42,341 nt of DNA from Flavobacteriales bacterium UBA4466 (GTDB taxonomy: Bacteria > Bacteroidota > Bacteroidia > Flavobacteriales_D > Sanyastnellaceae): positions 1 through 42,341 of the forward strand of contig CAJJDD010000017.1 of the NCBI GenBank assembly GCA_905182895.1. Reading direction: 5' to 3'. Made by a program: the position numbers and the translations under genes. Below, piece after piece: positions 1-10,767 of the stretch (positions are counted from its first letter, which is position 1; each line of letters starts with the position of its first letter). Under the pieces are notes generated by a model, which searched no databases, was not told where the DNA came from, and saw only the letters and a list, made by a program, of their open reading frames with translations.

Positions 1-515
1 TTCATTGACGCATCTTCCCAATTCCATCCATCAAAATGAACAACTGAAGACTGCCCACCTACAAATGAACCTCTGGGCGTAATCTGACCTAGCAGGATTC
101 CATTTGTTCTGACTGTAGTGGTTATGTCACTCTCTGTCTGGAAAGCTATGAGAGATCGTATATGAGGGTTAATATGCCCTACTTCTCGCTGATCTCTCGT
201 AGCTCTTACAGAACCTATTTCCTGAAGACCTAGTGTTGAGTTTGGAGCTATAAACCCCGGATATATATGCATTCCTTCACCATCTATTACTTCTTCGAAT
301 AGATTTTTCCTGACTTCAGGTGTAGCTCCTACATAAGAGATCAATCCATTATCAAACCCAACGGCTCCTTTTAGAACCTTAGTTCCATCACCAATGTGAA
401 CGGTGGCGTTAATGTATATAATAGACTTTTCTTGTTTTTTACCTGGAGTAGGAGTTTGGCCATAACTGCTTGCTGCAGAAACGATAATTACTAGTAGCAA
501 AATGAATCCTCTCAT
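1..515 (-). CDS. Amidohydrolase-like secreted protein, N-terminal part (runs off left edge)
   Basis: The first 171 codons are visible and the rest lies beyond the left edge. The product opens with a signal peptide (MRGFILLLVIIVSAASSYGQ), so it is probably periplasmic. Next come a short Gly/Lys linker and the N-terminal beta-sandwich typical of imidazolonepropionase-like amidohydrolases: 'INATVHIGDGTKVLKGAV', then 'GFDNGLISYVG', then 'GMHIYPGFIAPNSTLGL'. In active family members the last strand reads PGFID-x-H-x-H; here it reads PGFIAPNST, so the usual first pair of metal ligands is missing. The ATG lies only 4 bases after the stop of the upstream amidohydrolase gene (520-3590), so the two are surely co-transcribed. 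Tandem pairs like this are common in Bacteroidota. The substrate cannot be told from sequence. Confidence 0.8.
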   Translation of the reverse strand, partial: MRGFILLLVIIVSAASSYGQTPTPGKKQEKSIIYINATVHIGDGTKVLKGAVGFDNGLISYVGATPEVRKNLFEEVIDGEGMHIYPGFIAPNSTLGLQEIGSVRATRDQREVGHINPHIRSLIAFQTESDITTTVRTNGILLGQITPRGSFVGGQSSVVHFDGWNWEDASM

Positions 516-519
516 GTTC

Positions 520-3500
520 TTAGTGTAATTCATTAGTTATAGTGTTACAATGATAATGCTGGCTTCTCTTCTTTCCGGGCATTTGGCTTCCTTCGCTTAC
601 TCCTTCTTTAGCCATTAGTTGAATAATTCTATTTCTCTCCTCAGCTATATACGCTCTTCTTTCTATGTCTTTCTCTAAACTGAAATAACACTTACCATCT
701 ATATAAGTGGATAGCGGTTTAGCATACACACTCAAGGGGTGGTTATTCCAAATAACAAAGTCTGCATCTTTTCCGAATGCCAGAGATCCTACTTTATCAT
801 CTATGTGTAATAGTTTGGCTGGATTTAAAGTCACGAATTTCAATGCCTCTTCCTCAGGAACTCCTCCATACTTAACCGCTTTAGCTGCCTCATGATTAAG
901 TCTTCTTGCCATCTCAGCATCATCACTATTATAGGCCACTGTTATACCTTGCTCCCAGAGTAATGCTCCATTAAACGGAATAGCATCTTTAACTTCGTAT
1001 TTGTATGCCCACCAATCTGAGAAGCTGCTAGCTCCAGCTCCGTGAGCTTTCATTTTATCAGCTAGCTTATATCCTTCTAAAATGTGTGTAAACGTATTTA
1101 AAGTAAAGCCCATAGAATCTGCCACGTGCATCAACATATTTATTTCATGCTGCATGTATGAATGGCAGGTTACGAACCTTTCGCTATCTAATATTTCGGC
1201 CAACGCCTCTAACTCTAAATCTATTCTAGGAGAATCGATAACCTCACCTCTTTTTAATTGTTTTTTAGTCAAAAGCGAGCACTCTAGCTCATAAGCCATC
1301 CATTCATTTTTATATTCTATTGCTCTATGAAAGTGGTCATAATAAACCTGCTCTACTCCCATTCTCGATTGTGGAAATCTTACGTTATTAAAGCTCCCCC
1401 AATTACTTTGTTTAACATTCTCTCCAAGAGCAAATTTTATAAATCCTGGAGCATCCTTAAACTTCAGGTTTTCCGGGTTTTCTCCCCATCTTAGTTTTAT
1501 TAGTGCACTTTGTCCTCCTATAGGATTGGCTGAACCATGTAGTAATTGACTCGTAGTAACTCCTCCTGCAAGTTGTCTGTAAATATTTACATCTTCGGAG
1601 TTGACCGAATCACCTATTCTGACTTCTGCGGTACTTGCCTGAGAACCTTCATTTACCCCCCTAGAAATAGCTATATGAGAGTGCTCATCTATAATTCCAG
1701 GCGTAACATGCATACCGAATCCATCTAATATCTTGATTGGTTCCTCTTTCCATTTTTTACCGAATATTTCTTCCAGTTTTATTTCTTTACCTACGGCGGC
1801 TATTTTTCCATCTGTAAAAAGAATCTGACCTCTATCTAATTTACCGATTGAATCACAGGTCCAGATGGTAGCATCTTTGATTAGAATTGTCTCTGCTTGT
1901 AGTGTATCGGCTCTTCCATAAGCCTTAAAAGGATATATAAGGAGTTCGTATGGAGAGGCTAATTCAGACGAATCCTGAGGCAACTCAATTTTCTTCGGAA
2001 TACTTGCAGTAGCTATTTGTTTTACAGCTATCCATTCAAATTCCTTTCCATCTGGATAATTCCCTCTTCCCTCTAATATTTTTCCGTTTTTAATATCTGA
2101 ACCTGATAATCTATAAATCCCTTCTTCACTTTTAAAAGAGTAGTTGAAATTCACAAATGGTTTGGTTTGTTTAAAAGTCAACTTCACTCCTAGCGAATCG
2201 TGTGCATCAATTTCCGCCTCTTTCAGAATAACAGCTTTACCCTCTTTCTTAAGCCTCACTCTATAAAGCTTGTTATCATAGCTCAAATTGTAATCACCTT
2301 CTAAGGCTAACTCAGGTGAGTTATTTACATTAAACTTCTCTCCTTGAACCCAATTCTCAAGGACAACAGACTTCTCATGAAAAATATTCTTATCAGTAAT
2401 AATAAAATTCGCCCTAAATCCAGGAGCTATAACTCCCAACTCATCAGACATCTCTAATTGCATCGCTGGTATGACTGTCAATGCCTCTAGTGCTTTTTCT
2501 TCTGACAAACCATATCTGACTGCTCTTCTTACGTTTTCAAGGAAGTCTGACTGGTCTTTTAATCCGTGAGAAGTGAAGCTAAAACTAATTTCCTTATCAG
2601 CTAAAAAGTAAGGGTTGTATGGTGCCAACTCCCAATGCTTCAACTCGTCTATCTCTATTGTATTTGTTAAAAAAGGATCTGACACATCGAACGGCTTAGG
2701 ATAATTTACTGGAATAATTAATGAACATCCAGTAGCTTTAATATCATCAAGCCTCTGGTACTCATCTCCATTTCCCTTCATAATATATTGAACATGGAAC
2801 TCATCCCCAATTCTATCTGCTCTTAAGATGTCTAACATCTCCGTAGTTTCAAATATCTGCGGCAATGACTGAGAGGCCAACCAAGCCTCTAATGTTAAAT
2901 CTGTAGGCTCTAGCCCCCTTCTGCCGCTCATACCACTGAGCATCTAAATAGCTTTGTCTAATTAATGCCGTAACTCCCATCAGAGAATTAGGATACGATT
3001 GTCTAGAATTCCCTTTTCGGAATGATAGATGAGCTGACGCCGCTTTACTCAATAAATTTCTATTCTCATTGGAACCTAAGGCCAACCAGCGCTCCTAACC
3101 CTCTATGAATACCATCACTATAATGAGTTAAGACAGCTCCAAAACCCTGTGCTCTGTAGACTTTTGCTTTCTTAGCATCATGCTTGAATAGCATACCTGC
3201 ATTTCTTTCGGGATTTAGCGCTTCATTCCACCCGAAAGCACCCTGTTTTGAGGACTCATACTGAGGTCGATTAGACCTTTCCTTAGATTGCGCTGTAGGC
3301 ATTCCATAAGCAGAATATAAGTCTATAAATGAAGGGTATACATGCTTCCCTTTCAAGTCTATGACAACACTTCCTGGATTTATAGCTGATTCTAGATTCT
3401 GGATTCTGTCTTTATAAATACTAAATGTAGCGTTCTCTATAACATTACTAGCATCTGTATGAAGAGTAGCATTGATAAATGTGTACGTGGGTGACACACT

Positions 3501-3590
3501 ATTCTCAGCTCCGTTTAAAGGAAATGTTTCTTGTGAAATTAAGCTCAAGGCATTAGCCAGAAACAAAAACCAGAATAAGATTGACCTCAT
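520..3590 (-). CDS. Secreted two-domain amidohydrolase (frameshifted in this sequence)
   Basis: About 1,020 codons spread over three frames. Breaks lie near 3075 (at a GG) and near 2914 (in a GGGGG run). The N-terminus has a signal peptide (MRSILFWFLFLANALSLISQ). Domain 1 (about residues 30-400) has the amidohydrolase beta-sandwich and 'GKHVYPSFIDLYSAYG', where the expected H-x-H is replaced by Y-S-A, so it looks metal-free. Domain 2 (about residues 530-960) is canonical. It has 'HVTPGIIDEHSHIA' (H-x-H ligands), 'VTCHSYMQHEI', 'THILEGY', and 'VAYNSDDAEM' with the catalytic Asp, then 'GSLAFGKDADFVIWNNHP', the usual C-terminal strand. Imidazolonepropionase-like hydrolases are the nearest family. 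The stop is 4 bases before the next amidohydrolase start. The substrate is unknown; dipeptides or cyclic amides are possible. Confidence 0.82.
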
Positions 3591-3616
3591 TTACTTTTAC
3601 TTTTATTGATAGACAA

Positions 3617-3624
3617 CAAATATA
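3617..3624 (-). promoter_or_regulatory. Candidate -7 element for the amidohydrolase operon
   Basis: On the minus strand this reads TATATTTG, matching the Bacteroidota -7 consensus TAnnTTTG. It lies 26 bases upstream of the ATG at 3590. The motif is short and will occur by chance, so position is the main support. Confidence 0.45.
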
Positions 3625-3743
3625 TTTTATCTAAGCACTCCTAGGATTTTAGTGGTGCCCTAAATCAAAACTGTGTTCTCGCCTAACTTACTCTCTATTT
3701 CAGAACTTTTCTCATGTAAAAACTGAGGATAGGCTGTTTGTAC

Positions 3744-3751
3744 TAACTTTG
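3744..3751 (+). promoter_or_regulatory. Candidate -7 element for smpB
   Basis: TAACTTTG fits TAnnTTTG and ends 10 bases before the smpB ATG at 3762. Transcription starting some 5-7 bases downstream would give a very short leader. Confidence 0.4.
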
Positions 3752-3761
3752 CTGCGCAATT

Positions 3762-4204
3762 ATGAGTGTAGTAATAAAAAATAGAAAGGCTAGTTTTCAA
3801 TATGAATTTTTAGAAGAATTTTCAGCTGGAATAGTCCTGACAGGTACAGAGATAAAGTCTATAAGAAATTCTCAGGCGAGTATAGCTGAAGCTTACTGCA
3901 GAATTAATCAACAATGAATTATTTAGCCTCAACATGCACATAGAGATTTATAGCGCAGGCAGTTATAACAATCATGAGCTTAGAAGGGTACGGAAATTAT
4001 TACTAAAAAGAACAGAGCTCACCAAGCTGAGTTAAGAAGACTAAAGATGTGGGATTAACTATTATTCCTACTAAGCTTTTTATCTCTGAGAAAGGATACG
4101 CCAAAATAAATATCGCTCTGGCTAAAGGAAAGAAGCTTTATGATAAAAGGCAGGATCTAAAGAAGAAAGACGTGAAAAGAGACATAGACAGAGCCACTAA
4201 ATAA
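3762..4204 (+). CDS. smpB: SsrA-binding protein SmpB (frameshifted)
   Basis: SmpB binds tmRNA and delivers it to stalled ribosomes in trans-translation. The start [16 protein letters not shown] and the signature '[14 protein letters not shown]' followed by '[12 protein letters not shown]' are diagnostic. Later '[10 protein letters not shown]' and the basic C-terminal tail '[18 protein letters not shown]' complete the family pattern. One extra base near 3908 and another near 4035 break the frame; removing both gives 146 codons plus stop, the normal length. SmpB is near-universal, so the breaks are more likely sequence errors than gene loss. It stands alone between the amidohydrolase operon and a convergent hypothetical gene. 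Confidence 0.9.
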
Positions 4205-4229
4205 TTCAGTTTTTCACGTGTTAAACTTT

Positions 4230-5255
4230 CTAATTAAATATTTTAATCCCGAGTTGGGCTTCTAGATGAAGCGTCAGGATTTCTGCCATGGTCGTTACCT
4301 CCAGAAATTTAGGCTCATTATGATGTAAATGGAGGTCGGATCTGAGCACTTCTATATGAGCTTGAGACGAAACGATATCTTTCTTCATTTTTCGTATCAG
4401 ACTTCGTGTTCTCTGCTTCGCTGCTAGAAAACGTTTTCTCATAGCCACGTGCTCCTCTCTTTTATACTGCGCAGCGGTTTCCTTGTTACATAACTCCTGA
4501 GCCAGTTCTACCAACGCTATATTGTCTTTATAATACTGAGGCAGATAAATAGCTTTTTCTTCCTTCATAATTTTGTTGGTCAAAATCTATAGGCCGCAGT
4601 CTGTACTGCACATTATCGAAATCTTGGGTAATCTCTATGATAAAGTTATATGCCCTCATATCTCCAAGAAGACGAGTAAAGCAGCGCTCGTTAAATTTCA
4701 CGAACTCTTTGGCAAATCTTAGCCTGTTTTCTATCTTAATATTTTCGTTTTTTAGAACAAACTCATCACATGGTATTCCTACTATGTGCTCTACTACCAT
4801 CGTATTTCCACTCACCACAAAAGACACTTTATCTGGAGAGAAAATCTCTTCCAGCTCTAACCCATATACCCTAGAGGCATCTGCTTTCTTAATATAGAAG
4901 TAATCATGATTATCATTTATCTCATTTTTCACTTTAATTCGGAATGGTTTACTATTCCCAAATGAGCAGAACTCTATACTGCTAATAGCCAGCGTCCACT
5001 CTTGCCCATCTGCCACTAATATTTCATTCGGATTTGCTAGGCAGTCAGTAGCGGGTGCGTATAGCACCGCATACCAGAGTGTGGGAACACCTGAATCATC
5101 TGTAATAGAAACTAAATCGGTATACTGACATAAGTCATCATACGAAATAGGAAGCTCAGCGTATCTAGAGTATTGTTTTAAATGCTCCTTGAAGTGGGGC
5201 CTTTATTTTATAATATAGGCTTCCTCTTCTGTATATCATTAAAATCTAAGCTCAT
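4230..5255 (-). CDS. Hypothetical protein (frameshifted)
   Basis: I do not recognise this family. About 340 codons are recovered by joining three frames: a start at 5255 (MSLDFNDIQKRK), a break near 5200, a long middle part (5170-4560), and a break near 4555. The last 115 residues are highly basic and helical ('KRFLAAKQRTRSLIRKMKKD'), possibly a coiled coil. There is no signal peptide and no membrane segment, so the product is probably cytosolic. The middle part is mixed alpha/beta, with acidic and aromatic patches. Codon use is like that of neighbouring genes, which supports real coding. It converges with smpB, with 25 bases between the stops. Confidence 0.6.
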
Positions 5256-5461
5256 AATTCTATTAAGTTATGCGTAGCAAAAGTTAGATGAAATCTTAAT
5301 TTTGATCAGACTATTTCTTAGCAAATTCGTGTGATTTAAAACACAGCGGACATAGCTCTATAAAGATATTCAAAATGTAAAGCTAAAAGACCAATAAAGT
5401 CTCTTATTTTAGAGGCCCTTGTTATAGTAAGAAACAGAGCACCACTTAACTCGCTTTAGTA

Positions 5462-6008
5462 TTAACCTTCCACTATTCTATACTTATCTGCAAATGTGCC
5501 CCAGTCCCAGAGGAAATTCTTCATCCACTCATCCATGTTTTTTAGAAAAATAGGATTAGGTGTATTCATTTCCCTAAAGTAAGATTCCTGAAAATCATTC
5601 AGTTTATACTTAAAAAACATCGCTTTAGACATCGCATAAACAGGATTCTTACTCGGGTGATTTACTCTTCCCATAGGAACTCTTGTAGCTCTTAATCTTA
5701 CGAGCAAAATCTTCTGGTTTCAACTCGAAAATTTGAGCAAATTTATCTAAACATAAACGAGCTATCCTCTTATCATGTCCATCTTTAAAGTGCTTCGATA
5801 TCTGAGACATATTGCTGGCAGCTATTATCATTAAAAAACGTCCGTAGTCTTTCTCCTCTAAACTTGGGGAAACAGTAAATTCAGGACAATCATTAATAAA
5901 ACCAGCTAGCTCAGGAAAAGCTGTTTCTGCGGTTTCTATAATACCATTCACAAAAATATTTGCTACTTGGTTATCGGTAAGTTTCTTCTTTCGTAATAAA
6001 GTTAGCAT
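5462..6008 (-). CDS. Hypothetical protein (frameshifted)
   Basis: About 182 codons in two frames. The N-terminal part (from MLTLLRKKKLTDNQVANIF) and the C-terminal part (ending GTFADKYRIVEG) join near 5700 at an A-rich stretch. The N-terminal half is a soluble helical domain with an acidic middle. The C-terminal half is aromatic-rich ('KAMFFKYKL', 'MKNFLWDWGTF'). There is no signal peptide or membrane helix. I do not recognise the family. It is on the same strand as the K+ channel upstream but separated from it by nearly 90 bases, so a shared transcript is possible and not shown. Confidence 0.6.
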
Positions 6009-6095
6009 GTACTCTGGGGATTTGGGTATGTTCCAAATTTAGAATTCCATAAGCAGGGTTAGAAAAGAAATCTCACTGTTCTGTCCACAAAGTTT

Positions 6096-6985
6096 TCAAC
6101 GCCTCACATGTAGGTGCTCTCCGCACTTTTTACAGAAGTCGGCATCATCATCATGGAATATAAAATTACAGTTCTGACAGCTCTGTGTATTCGAAGAACC
6201 TCTCTACCCACACCCCCCTGAACACCTGACTCTTCCACTTTATCCTTCCTAGCCTGAACAGCCATTTCAGAAGAAACTATTCCGGTGGGAACAGCTATTA
6301 TAGCATAACCTATAAGCATAATCATACTAGCCAAAAACTGCCCGAGCTCACTTTGGGGAGAGATATCTCCATAACCCACGGTGGTAAGTGTTACTATAGC
6401 CCAGTAAATACTCCTAGGAATGCTATCAAACCCTGCGCTTTCATCCTCTATAATGTACATTAATGTGCCAGTGATAGTGACTACCATCAATACAGCCATA
6501 AGAAATACTAGGATTTTAGATTTACTGGCTTGTAAAGATTTAGAGAGAAATCTAGCTTCTTTTAAAAACCCTATGAGCTTTAACACTCTAAATACTCTCA
6601 TTAACCGGAGTATTCTTAAGGTTCTTAAACTACTGCCTCCCGACCCTATAAATAATCCTAAGTAGGAAGGAAGAATAGAAAGTAAATCTATAATCCCGAA
6701 GAAGCTAAACATATACTTCAGTGGCTTTTTCACAGTGACTATCCTAGCAATGTATTCAAAGGTGAAAAAGATAGTTAACACCCATTCTATGGCTATTAAA
6801 ACATCACCAAACCTATCATTAATAGATGCTACGCTCTCCAGCATAACTACTCCCACACTTCCTATAATCAACCATAAAAGCAGAACATCGACTTTACCTT
6901 CCTTGGTATCTGCTTCATAAATAATTTCATGAAGGCGGAGCTTCCATCCTGTATTCTCACCAGACTCTCTGTAATTCAGTGCCAT
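6096..6985 (-). CDS. Voltage-gated-type K+ channel (ion transporter) with C-terminal zinc ribbon
   Basis: A six-helix inner-membrane cation channel. Helices S1-S3 span about residues 32-125. The S4 voltage sensor has regularly spaced arginines ('LRTLRILRLMRVFRVLKL', about residues 120-137). The pore loop carries the K+ selectivity filter 'TLTTVGYGD' (about residue 200), and an S6 helix ('MIMLIGYAIIAVPTGIVSSE') follows. In the frame that starts at 6985 the tail becomes junk after a GGGGGG run near 6217. In the adjacent frame it continues as 'NTQSCQNCNFIFHDDD', then 'DFCKKCGEHLHVRR' and a stop at 6096, giving a CxxC...CxxC zinc ribbon. I take that as the real C-terminus. The ATG overlaps the stop of the acyl-CoA synthetase gene by one base (TAATG), so translation is probably coupled. 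Confidence 0.88.
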
Positions 6986-8747
6986 TAAGCGTAAAGTTCT
7001 TCAATTAAACTACTGTACTTAAGGAGAATCGGCTTTCTTTTTAACTTCATCGTTGGAGTTAAATCCCCTCCTTCGATAGAGAACTCTTTTTCGAGAAGAG
7101 AGATTTTTTTAATTTTTTCCCACTGGGCAAATTCGGTATTCAGTTTTTCTACATCTCTCCAAACCCTATCCTGAACCTGTTTATTAGCGATAATATCTTC
7201 CTTCAGGGTCACCTCTACTTTATGTCTTCTGCACCACTCCCTTAACACCTCTACGTTCGGCACAATTAGGGCTGCGGGGAACTTTCTGTTCTCTCCCACT
7301 ACCATGATTTGATCTATGAATCTAGATGCCTTCATAGCGTTTTCTAAAAGCTGTGGAGCTACATATTTACCTCCTGAGGTTTTAAACAGCTCTTTTTTAC
7401 GGTCGGTAATCTTTAAAAAGCCTTCTGAGTCCAATTCTCCGATATCTCCTGTATAGAACCAACCTTCTTTTAGGACTTCATCCGTTTTTTCTGGGTCTTT
7501 ATAATATCCCAGCATTACATTAGGTCCTTTTATTTTTATTTCTCCATCTGCTGCGAATGCTATTTCTACATCAGTTATAGCTTTACCTACGGTCCCTATT
7601 TTCAGTAAGCCTGAAGAGTTGTCTGCATTTACGGTGCAGACCGGAGATGTTTCTGTTAAACCATACCCTTCCAACACTGGAATTCCAGCACCATTGAAGA
7701 ATCGTGCTAGTCTTGAAATTTTTGAGGGCTATAGAGAATATTTGTTAAGCTTAAAGCTTCTTTTACTTTAGAGAACACCAGCTTACGCGCTAAGGCTAGT
7801 TTCCACTCATAAAAGCTTCCGTTTTGTCCATCTGGCTCCCAAGCTAAAGCTACATTTAGCGCCCAGTTAAATATCATTCCTTTAACTCCACCAGCAGCGC
7901 TTCCTTTATCTACTATTCCATCATAAAACTTTTCTAACAACCTAGGAACAGCCGTAAACATGTGCGGCTTAGAGAACGCTAAATCCTCTTTTATAGTTTC
8001 TAGACTTTCTGCGAAGAAAATATGAGCTCCATTATACATATACATGTAATGTATCATTCTCTCATAAATATGACATACCGGAAGAAAACTAAGAACTCTC
8101 GTAGTTCCTTTCTCCATGGCTGGTAACCTAAAGGTGGAGGCTATGGTGTTAGACGATACGTTTTTATGCGAAAGCATAACTCCTTTGGGTAAACCTGTAG
8201 TTCCTGAGGTGTAAATTATAGTGGCTAAATCATCCTCTTTTACTCCGTCTTTTAACTTGTCTACTGCCTGCTGTAAAGTATCATCTGAAGCTTCATGTAT
8301 ATCTGTCCATCTCGGGGCATCTGCTACAGGCTCGAAAGTATAGATAGAAATCAAGGATGGCACTTTGTCTTTTATTCTGCTTACTTTATGAAATAAATCT
8401 GCATTACTTACGAAGCAGTAAGACAGTTCTGCATGGTTTAATATATACTCATAATCACCCTCTGTCATGGTAGGATAAATAGGCACATTAATAGCTCCTA
8501 ACTGCAGAATAGCGGCATCCATTATATTCCACTCACACCTATTATTATGGCTGATTAATCCTATTTTGTCTCCTGGACTAACTCCTAGCTTTAATAACCC
8601 TCTGCTGCAAGAGTTCACGGCATCTATATACTCTTTAGTAGAATAGGTTTTATGCACTTCTTCAACCTTAGAAGTCATCATTTTCTCTAGTGGAAAATTC
8701 TCTAATTGATAGTATGCAAAATCAAATAATCGCTTCGGTGTATTCAT
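6985..8747 (-). CDS. Long-chain fatty acid-CoA ligase, AMP-binding family (frameshifted)
   Basis: Activates fatty acids to acyl-CoA through an acyl-adenylate. The ATP/AMP signature 'TIIYTSGTTGLPKGVMLSH' lies near residue 180, followed by 'LSFLPVCHIYER'. After the break come 'LEGYGLTETSPV' and, near the C-terminus, 'YTGDIGELD', 'ITDRKKELFKTSGGKYVAP' and the basic end 'TPTMKLKRKPIL'. The order and the length of about 585 residues fit bacterial long-chain acyl-CoA synthetases. The frame changes between 7677 and 7720; the downstream frame gives 'RLARFFNGAGIP' just before 'VLEGYG'. A few residues normally present before this seem missing, so the error may be more than one base. It shares a TAATG junction with the downstream K+ channel gene. 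Confidence 0.87.
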
Positions 8748-8841
8748 GGATGTCTATTATAGATTACAATCTGCTAAATTTATAAAAAACTGTTTAAAAA
8801 ACACGAAGTATCTACTATTCGGAGTTTAGCTATATTTAAGA

Positions 8842-9261
8842 GTGCTAAAATTTAGGTCAATCTTACCCTTTCTTGTTTTTTCGTGCATCGTTCTTTCGCG
8901 TTGCAACGCACCTAAAGACCCACAACCCATCTCCTACTATATAGATATATGGAGCATTCAGAAAGTAGGCATGAATAATATACATGGTGAATTCGTACTC
9001 AACAAAAAGCAGCTTGCAAGATTTAAGAGTGAAATATCCCGGTCTGTCACTGTTCCTGGATTACACATTAAAACTGGTTTTTTATCCATCATAGTTACTC
9101 TAAAAGATGAAAAAACCTTCGTATTCAGAGGCAATTCAGAAAGTAACCTATTAGAAGTCTCCGCTGAAATAGCTACCGTTCATTCAGATGACTGGGATGA
9201 TGCTGACTGGATCGTTTTAGACACCAAAGGAGTGAACTTTAATAATTACAAAAAGCGATAA
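8842..9261 (+). CDS. Small lipoprotein, unknown function
   Basis: 139 residues starting at GTG, divergent from the acyl-CoA synthetase. The N-terminus is a lipoprotein signal (FLVFSCIVLSRC, with Cys at about position 21 as lipidation site), so it is probably anchored in the membrane facing the periplasm. The remainder is a small beta-rich domain with an acidic end ('HSDDWDDADWIVLD'). I do not recognise a family. The codons for the lipobox Arg-Cys-Asn-Ala contain a perfect 12-base palindrome GCGTTGCAACGC (8898-8909), seen again at 37241. Confidence 0.65.
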   Translation: MLKFRSILPFLVFSCIVLSRCNAPKDPQPISYYIDIWSIQKVGMNNIHGEFVLNKKQLARFKSEISRSVTVPGLHIKTGFLSIIVTLKDEKTFVFRGNSESNLLEVSAEIATVHSDDWDDADWIVLDTKGVNFNNYKKR

Positions 9262-9396
9262 CACTCTCCAAAAAGATGTTTTAAAGGAGAATAGAATCAT
9301 ACTTCCAACTAAATTAATTTTCACATCCAAGCTTATGCATTGGAAACTAATCTATCTCACTATTCAACTTAAAGGCATGAAAAATAATTTTTAGTT

Positions 9397-9413
9397 AACA
9401 TAACTTTTATGTT
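9397..9413. promoter_or_regulatory. Candidate operator upstream of chrA
   Basis: AACATAACTTTTATGTT is a perfect inverted repeat with 7-base arms and a 3-base centre. It ends 7 bases before the putative -7 element of chrA, so a protein bound here would block or touch the RNA polymerase site. Confidence 0.4.
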
Positions 9414-9420
9414 GAATTAC

Positions 9421-9428
9421 TAATTTTG
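9421..9428 (+). promoter_or_regulatory. Candidate -7 element for chrA
   Basis: TAATTTTG fits TAnnTTTG, 20 bases before the chrA ATG at 9449. Confidence 0.45.
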
Positions 9429-9448
9429 CAGCAGTAGAATTTTTACAA

Positions 9449-10551
9449 ATGAAAGAAATAGCCTCAGTTTTCTTCAAGCTTGGTTTATTCGCCTTTGGTG
9501 GACCTGCAGCTCGCGTCCAACGACGTGAAGAAATCATTCAGAAACGGACTCGCCGACTGAACAGGAGTTTTTAGATTTAATAGGTGCCACCAACATTATT
9601 CCTGGCCCTAACTCCACAGAAATGACCATGCACTGTGGTTATAAAAGAGGTGGTGTTTTAGGCTTATTTGTTGCCGGTTTTTCATTCATTTTCCCCGCTG
9701 TAGTCATTACAGTAATTCTAGCTTTTCTTTATGTAGAATACGGAAAGCTGCCACATGTAGAGCCTTTCGTAAAAGGAATTACACCTGCTGTATTAGCCAT
9801 TATAGCCGCAGCAGTTTATAAGCTAGGAAAGAAAGCACTAAAAGGATGGGAACTGGGGATTATAGGGGCTGGAGTATTCGCAGCAGCTCTTCTGGGGGTT
9901 CATGAAATTTTAGCCTTGATTACTGGTGGAATCTTCGGGATGCTTTATTTCTACTTCAAGAATAAAAGTCAAAATTCCTTAAATAGCTTTTCTCTGGGCT
10001 TAATAACCACCGGAATGGCAGGTTCTTCTCTTTCTACATGGGGTATATTCTTTACTTTTCTTAAAGTAGGTTCTATTCTTTATGGAAGCGGCTATGTACT
10101 ATTTGCTTTTCTCGAACCCGAACTAGTAAGCAGAGGTTTACTGAGCACTAAGGAACTCATGGATGCTATAGGTGTAGGTCAGTTTACTCCAGGTCCAGTT
10201 TTATCTACAGCTACATTTATAGGCTATCAATTAGGTGGTTTTATGGGTGCTCTAGCCGCTACATTAGGGATTTTTCTTCCTTCTTTTATTTTCGTTTGGG
10301 TATTTCATGATTACATGCTTAAGATGAGAAAAATTAAAATTCTTTCTTATTTCCTTGATGCAGTAAATATTTCTGCTTTAGCAGTAATGCTGGCTGTCTT
10401 ATTCAAAATGGCATCTGGAAGCCTCGTGGATTGGCCAGCTTGGGTTATAGCAGCTTTAAGTATCGGTTATACTTTCTTAACTAAAAAACCAAATGCTATT
10501 TACACCATCATAGGTGGAGCTATTTTAGGCTGGGCGCTCTATTCTCTTTGA
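9449..10551 (+). CDS. chrA: Chromate transporter ChrA (frameshifted near the start)
   Basis: An inner-membrane protein of the CHR family, which exports chromate in characterised members. It has the two-domain form of about 365 residues. Domain 1 starts MKEIASVFFKLGLFAFGGPA and continues 'FLDLIGATNIIPGPNSTEM', the G-G-P and P-G-P signatures. Domain 2 repeats the fold ('FLKVGSILYGSGYVLFAF', then 'GVGQFTPGPVLSTATFIGY'). About ten hydrophobic segments are visible. The frame is broken between about 9510 and 9565, where the short hydrophilic link between helices 1 and 2 is garbled; both flanks are clearly the same protein. It is a single gene with its own putative promoter and palindrome. In marine bacteria the physiological substrate may be another oxyanion. 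Confidence 0.88.
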
Positions 10552-10767
10552 GAGATCTGCGCTCCTACTTCTTCAATTTTAACGATGAGCTGCTAATAGG
10601 CCTACTGCTCCTGAGAAGACACAAAACTGAGGATTATAAACTCGGGTCTGAAAACAGTATTGTTTACCCGTTTTATTTTAGAAAAAAATAGTCTCGATAT
10701 TCTGGATGAAACCATCTTAGAGACCGCTGCTATTAGTGGGACTCGGATTAGGTGGAAGAAATAATAG
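10552..10767. other. Gap of 216 bases without a clear gene
   Basis: This lies between the convergent chrA and hydrolase genes. No strong hairpin with a T run is visible. On the plus strand one frame reads 'FFNFNDELLIGLLLLRRH', which could be a fragment of a small broken gene, but stops follow soon in every frame. Confidence 0.3.

Noticed and set aside
3762-4204. Programmed frameshifting in smpB
   Set aside because: There are two breaks in one short gene, neither at a slippery heptamer, and smpB is not known to be recoded.
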